Shown here: positions 16,768 to 26,092 of the stretch, one piece after another | Numbering within the stretch: position 1 is the stretch's first letter | How the letters are laid out: each line of letters begins with the position of its first letter | Source of the DNA: RGIG4140 sp045614025 | GTDB lineage: Bacteria; Pseudomonadota; Alphaproteobacteria; CAAHEQ01; UBA3637 | Length of the DNA stretch: 64,000 nt | Direction of reading: 5' to 3' | NCBI GenBank assembly: GCA_045614025.1 | Contig: JAZLCE010000027.1 | Coordinates: forward strand, 86,680-150,679 | Notes under the pieces: model-generated | Databases searched by the model: none | What the model was told of the DNA's origin: nothing | The model's input: the letters and a program-made list of their open reading frames with translations, nothing else | Made by a program: the position numbers and the translations under genes

Positions 16768-18259
16768 ACCAGTGTTCCCGTGCTTTCATGATTAAGGCAT
16801 TTGCGTCTACTTCCGTAATAGATCCTTTTCCTAAAATATCAATCAATTCATCCGCAGCCAAATCAGCTAAATCATCTAATGTTTTAACATTGTTTTCACC
16901 TAATTTAACCAACATATCTAATGTCAATCCTTCAAAATCCTTTAAAGAGTTATCAAGATTTAATTCTTCAAGTTGTTTTTCCATAGAATCTTGTTTCATG
17001 ATTAAATAAGCTTTTGCTCTGTTTTGAAGTTCTTCTGCCAAAGCTTCATCAAAACCTTCAATATCGGCCAATTCATTCATTGAAATAAAGGCAATATCTT
17101 CAACTTTTGAGAATCCTTCTTGAATAAGCAAATGAGCCATCATATCATCAATATCTAAAGCTTGCATAAAGAGATCAACACGTTCTTTTGTTTCATTGAT
17201 ACGGTGTTCCGATTCTTGAGCTTCATTCATCATATCAATATGCCAACCAGTTAATTGACTGATCAAACGGATGTTTTGACCACGACGACCAATAGCTAAT
17301 GATAATTGTTCTTCACTTAAAACAACTTCAACATTTTTGGATTCTTCATCAATAACAATTTTTAAAACTTCACTTGGAGCTAAGGCATTCACAATAAATG
17401 TTGCTGGATCAGATGACCATTGAACAACATCAATTTTTTCACCTTGTAACTCTTGAACAATTGCTTGAACACGAACACCGCGCATACCAATACAAGCTCC
17501 TCTGGCATCCAGAGTGTTATCTTTTGACCAAACAGCAATTTTTGCTCTTGAACCTGGATCACGTGAAACAGATTTAACTTCAATTGTTCCATCATAAATT
17601 TCTGGAACTTCTGCAGCAAACAATTTAGCCAAGAATTGAGGATGGGAACGGCTTAAGAAAACTTGTGGTCCTTTGACTTCAGCACGCACATCTAACACAT
17701 AAGCACGTAATCTATCTCCCACACGATACGTTTCTCTTGGAATTAATTCATCTCTGCGAAGCAAGGCTTCAACATGAGATACTTCAATAATTAAATTACC
17801 ACCTTCAACACGTTTAACAATACCGCTAACGATTTCACCTTTACGGCTTTTCATTTCGTTATATTGACACATTCTTTCAGCTTCACGAACTTTTTGAGTG
17901 ATAACTTGCTTAGCTGTTTGTGCTGCAATACGACCAAAATCCATTGGTGGCAATGGATCAACAATTTCATCACCCAATTTTAATGAAGCATCTTTCTTTT
18001 GAGCGCTTTCTAATGAAATTTGGGTGAATTCATCTTCAACAACATCAACAACCGTAATATAACGAGCCATTTCAATTGCACCCGTTTGAGGATCAATTTT
18101 TGTTCTGATATCATATTCAGGACCATACTTTGAACGACCAGCTTTTGAAATACCTTGTTCCATAGCTTCTAAAACATCTTTTTTTGAGATGTTTTTTTCA
18201 CGGGCTAATAAATCAGCCATTTGAATAAGTTCCGGTCTTGGAAGAGTTGCAATTTGCAT
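16760..18259 (-). CDS. nusA: Transcription termination/antitermination factor NusA
   Basis: A 499-residue NusA. Domains in order are the N-terminal RNA polymerase-binding domain (to about 130), S1 (GIVKRVEGGNLIIEVSHVEA), KH1/KH2 (DPGSRAKIAVWSKDNTLDARGACIG region, then EEQLSLAIGRRGQNIRLISQ), and C-terminal acidic helix-hairpin-helix repeats. NusA modulates pausing, termination and antitermination. It lies 17 bases after rimP; the leader terminator before rimP gives a possible feedback point. Confidence 0.97.
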   Translation of the reverse strand: MQIATLPRPELIQMADLLAREKNISKKDVLEAMEQGISKAGRSKYGPEYDIRTKIDPQTGAIEMARYITVVDVVEDEFTQISLESAQKKDASLKLGDEIVDPLPPMDFGRIAAQTAKQVITQKVREAERMCQYNEMKSRKGEIVSGIVKRVEGGNLIIEVSHVEALLRRDELIPRETYRVGDRLRAYVLDVRAEVKGPQVFLSRSHPQFLAKLFAAEVPEIYDGTIEVKSVSRDPGSRAKIAVWSKDNTLDARGACIGMRGVRVQAIVQELQGEKIDVVQWSSDPATFIVNALAPSEVLKIVIDEESKNVEVVLSEEQLSLAIGRRGQNIRLISQLTGWHIDMMNEAQESEHRINETKERVDLFMQALDIDDMMAHLLIQEGFSKVEDIAFISMNELADIEGFDEALAEELQNRAKAYLIMKQDSMEKQLEELNLDNSLKDFEGLTLDMLVKLGENNVKTLDDLADLAADELIDILGKGSITEVDANALIMKAREHWFE

Positions 18260-18276
18260 TGTTATTCCTTTCTTTT

Positions 18277-18765
18277 TTATTTTTTAGGTTGTTTTTGCAT
18301 AATGGTGTCTGTTAACAATAATTTTGCTTTTGAAATTTCAGAAAAAGCAATTTCAAGACGTTGATCTTCAAAAGAAAAATGAACTGTATGAGTTATTTCA
18401 TCATAACTTAAAATTTTTCCCTTAAAACGTTTGCGACCATTAATATCATGAAGTGTTTCAATTTTAGCATCATATCCAGAAAATCTTGAATAATCAGATT
18501 CGCGAACCAGTGGCCTGTCAACACCTGGAGATGAAATTTCAAGCATATATTTATTTTGAAAAATATCTTCAACATCCAACAAAGCTGAAGCCGTCCTACT
18601 AATTTTTTCACAATCAGAAAGCGTCATCGCATTTCGATCTTCTCTTTCAGCCATAATCTGAACCGTTTTAACATCACCACCTTGAATTGAAATACGAACG
18701 ATTTCATACCCCAAATCAGCCATGGAGGGCGCCAACATCTCAGTTAACTTTACACTTATTTCCAT
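18277..18765 (-). CDS. rimP: Ribosome maturation factor RimP
   Basis: A 162-residue RimP with the conserved segments DLGYEIVRISIQGGDVKTVQ, MTLSDCEKISRTASALLDVE and YMLEISSPGVDRPLVRESDY. It assists 30S assembly. It is the first gene of the rimP-nusA-ylxR-infB-rbfA-truB-rpsO-pnp cluster. AAAGGAAAT before the ATG is the ribosome-binding site, just downstream of the leader terminator at 18781-18806. Confidence 0.95.
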   Translation of the reverse strand: MEISVKLTEMLAPSMADLGYEIVRISIQGGDVKTVQIMAEREDRNAMTLSDCEKISRTASALLDVEDIFQNKYMLEISSPGVDRPLVRESDYSRFSGYDAKIETLHDINGRKRFKGKILSYDEITHTVHFSFEDQRLEIAFSEISKAKLLLTDTIMQKQPKK

Positions 18766-18780
18766 TTTATTTCCTTTATC

Positions 18781-18806
18781 AAAAAAGGTGAGTCAAACGA
18801 CCCACC
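18781..18806 (-). terminator. Leader terminator/attenuator upstream of rimP
   Basis: On the minus strand GGTGGGTC (18806-18799), a 4-base loop, GACTCACC (18794-18787), then six T residues. A G-U pair makes the stem perfect only in the minus-strand RNA. It stands between the operon promoter and the rimP ribosome-binding site, so transcripts must pass it to reach nusA and infB. Confidence 0.7.
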
Positions 18807-18834
18807 CTCATTAAACTATTGAGAATATGTTTGT

Positions 18835-18863
18835 ATTATATACATTTTTTTTAAAAAATACAA
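18835..18863 (-). promoter_or_regulatory. Promoter of the rimP-nusA-infB operon
   Basis: On the minus strand, TTGTAT (18863-18858), a 17-base spacer and TATAAT (18840-18835). The transcript would begin near 18828 and meet the leader terminator within about 50 bases. Confidence 0.75.
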
Positions 18864-18986
18864 GCTCTTTTTTTAAAAAACACTAAAAAAAACAATGAAA
18901 ATTTATTCCAAACATAAAATAACTTGCAAAATCACAAAAAATAACCTTTAAATTAAAGAAGAAAAAAATAAAAAAAGGGGATTAAT

Positions 18987-20237
18987 ATGCTATTTTCAAA
19001 AAAACCACCTATGCCAACAAACTTTAAATTAGGGACTCAGGAAAAAACCTTAAATCAACCTTTTGAAAATGAACCTAAAATTCAACAACCAAAACCGTCT
19101 TTTCAAATGCCTGAACCTCCTGCATTTAAAGAGCCAATGTTTATGCCTCAAGCACCTAAATTTTCTCAAGATAATTCATCTTCTCAATCTTTTACCCCCC
19201 CCATTGAAACAACGGTTATTAAAGAAGAAACAACCCCTCACGAAGAAATAAATGAAAATGGGCAAAAAGTTTTTAAAGCAAAATCCATTAAAGATGTTGA
19301 TTTTTCAGACATTTGGTTCACGCCTGAAAAAATTGCTTATATCCGAGATAAAAACACAAAATTTGCCCTCATTCCATTTGAAACAGAAGATTTAGATGAT
19401 TTCTTAAAAATTTTGGAACAAGGGTATCAAGGATCCGCAAGCTATGCCATTCGTTTTTTAAATGAAGCATATCGTGTTGAACGCGTTATCACTTCAACAG
19501 GAACTCAATATAATTGCCGTAAAATGCCGGCCACAACACCAAGTATCTATAAATTAGGATTACCTGAGCCAATTGTAAAATATATGACTTCTTTAGCAAC
19601 CGAATCAGGTCTTATTTTACTTGCAGGACCAACTGGTATGGGGAAAACAACAACAGTTTCAGCTTTAGTTAAAGAGTTTTTGGAAACACATGGTGGCTTT
19701 TTATACACCATTGAAGATCCACCTGAAATGCCTCTTGATGGTCTTTATCATGCAAGAAATGGAGGCCTAGGGTTATGCAAACAAAGCTCTGTTGAAAATG
19801 AAAGATGGGGAGATGCATTAAAATCAGCTCTACGTTCACGTCCAAGATATATCCTTGTTGGGGAAATCAGAACGCCTGAAGTTGCCTCTCAAGCTTTACG
19901 GGCCGCTACATCTGGTCACCTTGTTCTTTCAACCATTCATGCCAATAGTGTTGAAGATGCATTAAATTCCGTTATTAAATATGCTTCTGGCGCCGGGTTG
20001 GATGAAAAACTTGTTTGTGACTTATTAGCACGCGGGATTTTAGGTGTTGTACATCAACAATTAGAAGGAACAACAAATTTAAGACCCATTATTCATACAG
20101 CATTTGCAAATCCAAATCCTTTAGTTGCTTGCCAAATGCGAATGACTATCAGAGAAGGAAAAATCTCACTCGCTACATTTATGGAAGCCCAAAATACAAG
20201 AATATTTCAAGGGCGACCAATGTTTAGAGAACTATAA
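18987..20237 (+). CDS. PilT/DotB-type secretion or pilus ATPase
   Basis: A 416-residue ATPase of the GspE/PilT/VirB11 superfamily. Residues 1-100 are a Pro/Gln-rich, probably disordered extension. The ATPase core has Walker A GPTGMGKT at 214-221, an Asp box (YTIEDPPEMPL), Walker B (YILVGEIRTPEVASQALRAA) and the His box (GHLVLSTIHANSVEDAL). Such hexameric ATPases power pilus retraction or type IV secretion. It stands alone, with a terminator directly after it; no pilus assembly genes adjoin. The pilin-like gene at 28.9-31.7 kb is the only possible substrate in the window, which is inference. DotB/TraJ-type and PilT-type cannot be told apart here. Confidence 0.82.
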   Translation: MLFSKKPPMPTNFKLGTQEKTLNQPFENEPKIQQPKPSFQMPEPPAFKEPMFMPQAPKFSQDNSSSQSFTPPIETTVIKEETTPHEEINENGQKVFKAKSIKDVDFSDIWFTPEKIAYIRDKNTKFALIPFETEDLDDFLKILEQGYQGSASYAIRFLNEAYRVERVITSTGTQYNCRKMPATTPSIYKLGLPEPIVKYMTSLATESGLILLAGPTGMGKTTTVSALVKEFLETHGGFLYTIEDPPEMPLDGLYHARNGGLGLCKQSSVENERWGDALKSALRSRPRYILVGEIRTPEVASQALRAATSGHLVLSTIHANSVEDALNSVIKYASGAGLDEKLVCDLLARGILGVVHQQLEGTTNLRPIIHTAFANPNPLVACQMRMTIREGKISLATFMEAQNTRIFQGRPMFREL

Positions 20238-20252
20238 TCCTTTTCCTATATT

Positions 20253-20283
20253 AAAAAAAAGCCCCTTCACGGGGCTTTTTTTA
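20253..20283 (+). terminator. Terminator after the PilT/DotB-type ATPase gene
   Basis: AGCCCC/GGGGCT stem with a five-base loop, flanked by A and T runs, about 20 bases after the stop codon. Confidence 0.85.
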
Positions 20284-20470
20284 ATTAACCAATGATTTTA
20301 CCAAATTCTTAATCATCAAAATACATCTTAAAAAACAAGATTTTTAAAGCTGTTAACAACAAAAATCACTTTTTCATCTTTATCATAAGTTATCAAATAA
20401 ATATGTTTAAAAAAACAACTAAATAACCATTAATAAAATAAATATATTTTAAATTTATCTACATCTAACC
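20284..20470. other. AT-rich spacer between convergent terminators
   Basis: About 190 bases of very AT-rich sequence between the ATPase terminator and the tuf terminator. I see no reading frame with a ribosome-binding site, no strong hairpin and no RNA gene. Confidence 0.6.
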
Positions 20471-20472
20471 AT

Positions 20473-20506
20473 AAAAAAAAGCCTCTGACGAGCAGAGGCT
20501 TTTCTT
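20473..20506 (-). terminator. tuf terminator
   Basis: GCCTCTG/CAGAGGC stem with a five-base loop, followed on the minus strand by a run of eight T, about 20 bases after the tuf stop. Confidence 0.85.
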
Positions 20507-20524
20507 TTTAGCGTTTGCTTTGAA

Positions 20525-21715
<1,191 letters not shown>

Positions 21716-21776
21716 TATTGATTTCCTTAACTGATCAGTGTTAAAAAATTAAAATCCCAAATGGGACTTCGTTAAT

Positions 21777-21850
21777 TGGAGCGGGTGAAGGGAATCGAAC
21801 CCTCGTAATCAGCTTGGAAGGCTGGAGCTTTACCATTAAGCTACACCCGC
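21777..21850 (-). tRNA. tRNA-Gly (anticodon TCC)
   Basis: A 74-base cloverleaf: acceptor GCGGGTG/CACCCGC, D-arm GCTT..AAGC, anticodon loop CTTCCAA with TCC, T-arm with GGTTCGATTCC, and an encoded 3' CCA after the discriminator T. It lies between tRNA-Tyr and tuf. Confidence 0.97.
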
Positions 21851-21869
21851 GCATCAGTCGGGTTCGTCC

Positions 21870-21955
21870 TGGTGGAAGGGGAAAGATTCGAACTTTCGTA
21901 GACATAAGTCGGCAGATTTACAGTCTGCTGCCATTAACCACTCGGCCACCCTTCC
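21870..21955 (-). tRNA. tRNA-Tyr (anticodon GTA)
   Basis: An 86-base class II tRNA with a long variable arm: acceptor GGAAGGG/CCCTTCC, anticodon loop CTGTAAA with GTA, T-loop TTCGAAT, discriminator A and an encoded CCA. It is the first gene of the tRNA-Tyr/tRNA-Gly/tuf unit. Confidence 0.97.
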
Positions 21956-22000
21956 ATCTTTGGACGGACAACTTACACAAAGCTCTGTGCAAGTAGGGCT

Positions 22001-22029
22001 ATTATGCCCCTAAAATAACAAGATGTCAA
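22001..22029 (-). promoter_or_regulatory. Promoter of the tRNA-Tyr/tRNA-Gly/tuf unit
   Basis: TTGACA (22029-22024) and CATAAT (22006-22001), minus strand, with a 17-base spacer. The first bases after the -10 are GC-containing (AGCCC), a discriminator typical of stringently controlled stable-RNA promoters. The -35 context TTCTTGACAT is shared with the tRNA-Trp promoter at 62008-62036. Confidence 0.8.
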
Positions 22030-22077
22030 GAACTTTTTTTAAAAATTAATAACTCTCTAATTTTTAAGAGAAAAAAG

Positions 22078-23805
22078 TTACTTTAAGCGCTCTAAAAGCT
22101 TTTGTTCAAGCTCTGGGGTTAAATCAAATTCAAGCGCCAAAGCCTTTTCATATTGCGATTGAGCCTCTCTGATTCGGCCCAAATCTTTATAAATATCGCC
22201 CAAATGCATATTTGCAACGGAACTAGCCCCCAAAAGATCAACAGCTTTTTCTGCATAAGGAAGAGCTTTTTCAGGCTCACCTTTCTTATAATAAGCCAAA
22301 GCCAAAGAATCTAAAACATCTGGCGAATCGGGGGCTTTTTCATAAGCTTTTTCAAGGAATGCCAAAGCTTCTTTTAAATTAATATCCCTTTCAAGCCAAG
22401 CATATGCCAAATAATTTAAGATATTGGCATCATAAGGATCTTCTTGCAAAGCGGAATATGCATATTTTTCAAACTCTTTAAAATTATCTTCTTTTAAATA
22501 ACATCTTGCCGCTTGGAATTTAATATCTTTTGCTTGTTTAATTCCCCAACGATTCATCAAAAACAACGCTCTTTCATAAAATGGAAGAGCAGATTTACAA
22601 TCCCCAGTTGATTCATATCCTTGCGCAACTAAAAGCAAAACAACTGGATTTGAAACATTTCTTTTTAATAACTCTTTAAAAATTTTAAGTGCCCCTTCTG
22701 AATTTTTATGATGCATATAAACAAGGCCTTTTTTATAAAGAATAATATCAGCAGAAGGTTTTTCTTTTAAAATTTGATCATAAATTTTATGCGCAAAACC
22801 ATATAAATCCATCACATCTAAAACTTCGGCAGACCATACTTTTGCCATTGTGTGTTCTGGATTTAAGAAAACGGCAACATTTGATAATAAAACCGCTAAA
22901 TCAGGTTGCGAACCTAAACTATTTGCCCAAGCATAAAAAAGTTCAGAAACAGCTTCTTGAACCGTTTTAATTGGATTCATCCCCACTTGGGAAATAACAT
23001 CATAAAAAACTGGATTTTCTTCTGATAAGCCTTCATATTGTTTATAAAAAACATTTTGGCTATCCCATTTATTTTTTTGTTCAAAAAAGTTTTTGGCTGA
23101 AATATAGAAAGTGAATGAAATATCTTTCGTTAATCCTTGCAACTGATTATAATAAACTTCAGCTGTTTTTGGATCATTAAAATATTCATGCATCAATGCT
23201 AAATGATATCGTTTAATTTGATGAAGTGGCGATTCTTCTTTCAAAGAATTCAAAGTTAAAACTGCCTTTTGTTTATTATCTAATCCAGCATAGCACCATG
23301 CTTTTAAAACCGTTATAAACGGCGATTTGTTTTGATGTAACGAAATAAAATCAAGAGATTCTTGATATTTTTTCTCTTTAATTAACTGAGCAATTTTTAA
23401 TTCTGATGCATAATGAAGGGTTTTATCTTTATAAAAATCATTTTCAAACAAATCAAAAAGAGATTGAATATCGCCAGCCAACCCCTTCATAGCATAAAGA
23501 TCTCTTCTGATGTCATAATTTTCTTTATCGGCCAAATAAGCTTTTTCTAAATATGAAAGAGCCGTTTTAAAATCACCATTGTTTCTTGCAACAACACCGG
23601 CTAAATAAGCGCCCAATTCTGCGGATTCTGGGATTTTTCTGGTTGTTTTTAAAAGCTTATCTATTTCTTTATCATCAACTGAAGCTATTTGTTTTTCTTT
23701 AACATGTTTTTTAACGATTTCTTGAACATTCACTGTAATTTTATCATAGAAAAAACCAACTGACAAAACACCAGTTAACATAAGCATATATATAATTTTT
23801 TTCAT
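22078..23805 (-). CDS. TPR-repeat protein, membrane-anchored or exported
   Basis: A 575-residue protein. An N-terminal hydrophobic segment (MLMLTGVLSVGFFY) suggests an anchor or signal peptide. The rest is helical repeat; clear tetratricopeptide units include LGAYLAGVVARNNGDFKTAL, ANILNYLAYAWLERDINLKE, SPDVLDSLALAYYKKGEPEK and VANMHLGDIYKDLGRIREAQ. TPR domains mediate protein binding; the partner is unknown. The gene is divergent from the UDG-like gene, with an 82-base gap. Related large TPR proteins are common in Alphaproteobacteria, so this is probably a conserved envelope-associated protein. Confidence 0.85.
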   Translation of the reverse strand: MKKIIYMLMLTGVLSVGFFYDKITVNVQEIVKKHVKEKQIASVDDKEIDKLLKTTRKIPESAELGAYLAGVVARNNGDFKTALSYLEKAYLADKENYDIRRDLYAMKGLAGDIQSLFDLFENDFYKDKTLHYASELKIAQLIKEKKYQESLDFISLHQNKSPFITVLKAWCYAGLDNKQKAVLTLNSLKEESPLHQIKRYHLALMHEYFNDPKTAEVYYNQLQGLTKDISFTFYISAKNFFEQKNKWDSQNVFYKQYEGLSEENPVFYDVISQVGMNPIKTVQEAVSELFYAWANSLGSQPDLAVLLSNVAVFLNPEHTMAKVWSAEVLDVMDLYGFAHKIYDQILKEKPSADIILYKKGLVYMHHKNSEGALKIFKELLKRNVSNPVVLLLVAQGYESTGDCKSALPFYERALFLMNRWGIKQAKDIKFQAARCYLKEDNFKEFEKYAYSALQEDPYDANILNYLAYAWLERDINLKEALAFLEKAYEKAPDSPDVLDSLALAYYKKGEPEKALPYAEKAVDLLGASSVANMHLGDIYKDLGRIREAQSQYEKALALEFDLTPELEQKLLERLK

Positions 23806-23887
23806 ACAAAATCCCTATCTTTAGAAAAACCTTTACTTTTTAGGTCATTTTATGCTATCATCTTTTTATAAAAAAAAGAAGTAAAAA

Positions 23888-24700
23888 ATGAATTATAGCG
23901 CTATTTTAAAATGGTATCAACTTTCTGGGATTTCGGAAGTCATCAGTGAAACACCTGTTGACCGTTTTTTTGCGTTTAAAATGGGGCAAACTGAAACACC
24001 CCTTCAAAAAGAAGAAACAAAGAAATTTGTTTCACCGAAAAAAGAAACGACAATTCAACCAAAAGATGAAAGTTTATCTTTTGTTGCCCAAGCCAAAAAT
24101 CTTGCAAATGAAGCAACAACGCTTCAACTTTTAAAAGAAAAAGTTTCTGCTTTTGAAGGATGCTCTCTTAAAAAGACAGCGTTAAACACGTTTACTGGCG
24201 TTGGAAAAGAAAAAAATCCAACTGTTTTTTGCATTTTTGATGCCCCAAAAGCGCCTGCAGAACGATCAGGAAATCTTTTTGAAGGGCCTCAAGGTATTTT
24301 GCTTCAAAAAATGCTTGCCGCTATTCAACTGTCACCCCAAAATAGTTTTATAGCACCATTAATTCCTTGGCGCCTTCCAGGGGATAGAAAACCCTCTTTA
24401 ACGGAAGAAAAAATTTGCGCGCCGTTTATTATGAGGGCATTGGAATTAACAAATCCTGATTTTATTTTAATTTTTGGATCCATTCCAACAAGAGCTTTGC
24501 TTGGCATTGAAAGCATTTCAAAAGCGCGTCAACAAATTCAAAAAATAAACATTAACAACAGGGAAATACCCGTTATTTCAACTTTTGGACCAGACATGGT
24601 CTCAGCCTCCCAAACATCAAGAAAAAATGCATGGGATGATTTAAAAAAACTTTCTGAACTTATTCAAAATAAAGCACCTAACAACGAAGAGGATAAATAA
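23888..24700 (+). CDS. Uracil-DNA glycosylase superfamily protein (family 4/5-like, divergent)
   Basis: A 270-residue protein. Residues about 1-75 are a low-complexity Lys/Glu-rich linker. The UDG-like core begins near FEGCSLKKTALN, with NLFEGPQGILLQKMLAAIQL, PWRLPGDRKPSLTEEKICAP and FILIFGSIPTRALLG. Family 4 enzymes remove uracil from DNA and carry an iron-sulfur cluster. The usual GEAPG motif 1 is replaced here by FDAPK, and only some of the cluster cysteines are obvious, so activity is doubtful. The stop is one base before the serS ATG, so the two are coupled. Confidence 0.78.
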   Translation: MNYSAILKWYQLSGISEVISETPVDRFFAFKMGQTETPLQKEETKKFVSPKKETTIQPKDESLSFVAQAKNLANEATTLQLLKEKVSAFEGCSLKKTALNTFTGVGKEKNPTVFCIFDAPKAPAERSGNLFEGPQGILLQKMLAAIQLSPQNSFIAPLIPWRLPGDRKPSLTEEKICAPFIMRALELTNPDFILIFGSIPTRALLGIESISKARQQIQKININNREIPVISTFGPDMVSASQTSRKNAWDDLKKLSELIQNKAPNNEEDK

Positions 24701-24701
24701 A

Positions 24702-25976
24702 ATGCTTGATATAAAATTCATCAGAGAAAATGCTGATTTAGTTAAAAAAACATTGCAAGAAAAATGCTTAACGCTTGATATTGACGAATTGCTTTCAATT
24801 GATAAGCAAATCATTCAAATTAAGCAATTGATGGAAGCAGAACTTCAAAAAAGAAATGCTTTAAGCAAAGAAATGCCAAAAGCAAGCCCTGAAAGAAAAG
24901 AAGAAATCAAAGCTCTTTCAAAACAATCTGGGCAACAAGCCGCCGCTTATGCTGAAGAATTAAAACCACTGGAAGAAAAATTCAAAACCATGATGGGGAT
25001 GACACCAACCATTCCAGCTCCAGATGTTCCTCGTGGCGAAAGTGAAGAAGAAAACGTTGTTGTTCGCACAGTTGGTGAAAAACCTGTTTTTGATTTTGAA
25101 ATGAAAGATCATGTTGCTTTAATGGATTTAAACGATTGGGGTGAATTCAAAAAAATCTCTCAAATTTGTGGCAGCCGAACAGTTGGCATTAAAGGCGAAT
25201 TATTGCAACTTGAAATGGCCTTGTGGCAATATACGGTTAATAAATTAATCGAAAAAGGTTTCCAAGTAATGAGTGTTCCATCACTTTCATTTGAAAATGC
25301 TTTTTATCACACAGGGCACTTCCCATTTGATTATGAATCAGTTTATTCTATGCCAAAAGATAACCTCTTTTTAGCGGGAACAGCTGAAGTGATTTTAAAC
25401 AGCATTCATGCCGGCGATATTTTAAAAGAATCTGATTTGCCAATCATGTATGCTGGATTTTCTCCATGTTTCAGAAGAGAAGCTGGCGCTGCTGGTAAAG
25501 ATACGCGTGGCCTTATTCGCGTTCACCAATTCAGCAAAGTTGAACAATATATCATTTGTAAAGCAGATGTTGCAGAATCAGATAAAATGCATCAATTCAT
25601 TCTTCAAAATGCAGAAGAAGTTATGCAAGATATGGAAATTCCTTATCAAATTATTGCAAACTGCACGGGCGACATGGGCGCAGGGAAATATCGCATGAAT
25701 GATATTGAAGCTTGGTGCCCTGGTCAAGATAAATATCGCGAAACACACAGCTGTTCTTCATTATTAGATTGGCAAGCACGACGCACAAATATTCGCTATC
25801 GTGAAGATGAAACAGGCAAAGTTAAATATGCATATACATTGAATAACACTGGCCTTGCAACACCTCGTGTTTTGGTTGCCTTTATTGAAAATCATCAACA
25901 AGCAGATGGCTCTGTTAAAATTCCAACTGCCTTACAACCATATATGGGTGGCAAAACAAAAATTGGCGGAAAATAA
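24702..25976 (+). CDS. serS: Seryl-tRNA synthetase
   Basis: A 424-residue class II synthetase. The N-terminal coiled-coil arm (residues about 25-100, with KQLMEAELQKRNALSKEMPK) binds the long variable arm of tRNA-Ser. Motif 2 (FSPCFRREAGAAGKDTRGLI) and motif 3 (LNNTGLATPRVLVAFIENHQ) are intact. It charges tRNA-Ser. It is translated directly after the UDG-like gene and followed by a terminator at 25994-26028. Confidence 0.98.
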   Translation: MLDIKFIRENADLVKKTLQEKCLTLDIDELLSIDKQIIQIKQLMEAELQKRNALSKEMPKASPERKEEIKALSKQSGQQAAAYAEELKPLEEKFKTMMGMTPTIPAPDVPRGESEEENVVVRTVGEKPVFDFEMKDHVALMDLNDWGEFKKISQICGSRTVGIKGELLQLEMALWQYTVNKLIEKGFQVMSVPSLSFENAFYHTGHFPFDYESVYSMPKDNLFLAGTAEVILNSIHAGDILKESDLPIMYAGFSPCFRREAGAAGKDTRGLIRVHQFSKVEQYIICKADVAESDKMHQFILQNAEEVMQDMEIPYQIIANCTGDMGAGKYRMNDIEAWCPGQDKYRETHSCSSLLDWQARRTNIRYREDETGKVKYAYTLNNTGLATPRVLVAFIENHQQADGSVKIPTALQPYMGGKTKIGGK

Positions 25977-25993
25977 TCCGTTTAACTTAAAAA

Positions 25994-26028
25994 GAAAAAC
26001 CCATCTGTTTTCAGATGGGTTTTCTTTT
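25994..26028 (+). terminator. serS terminator
   Basis: AACCCATCTG/CAGATGGGTT stem with a four-base loop and a T-rich tail, starting 18 bases after the serS stop. Confidence 0.85.
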
Positions 26029-26040
26029 GGTTTTGATTTC

Positions 26041-26092
26041 AAAAGAGGAAGAATTACCAAATATTTTCATTGGTAACCCTTCCTCTTTTTTT
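26041..26092 (-). terminator. Long hairpin terminator at the end of the Cys-pair operon
   Basis: Outer arms AAAAGAGGAAG (26041-26051) and CTTCCTCTTTT (26079-26089), inner arms TTACCAA (26054-26060) and TTGGTAA (26070-26076). T-runs occur on both sides, so it can stop transcription from either direction. It abuts the stop codon of the Cys-Cys protein. Confidence 0.8.
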
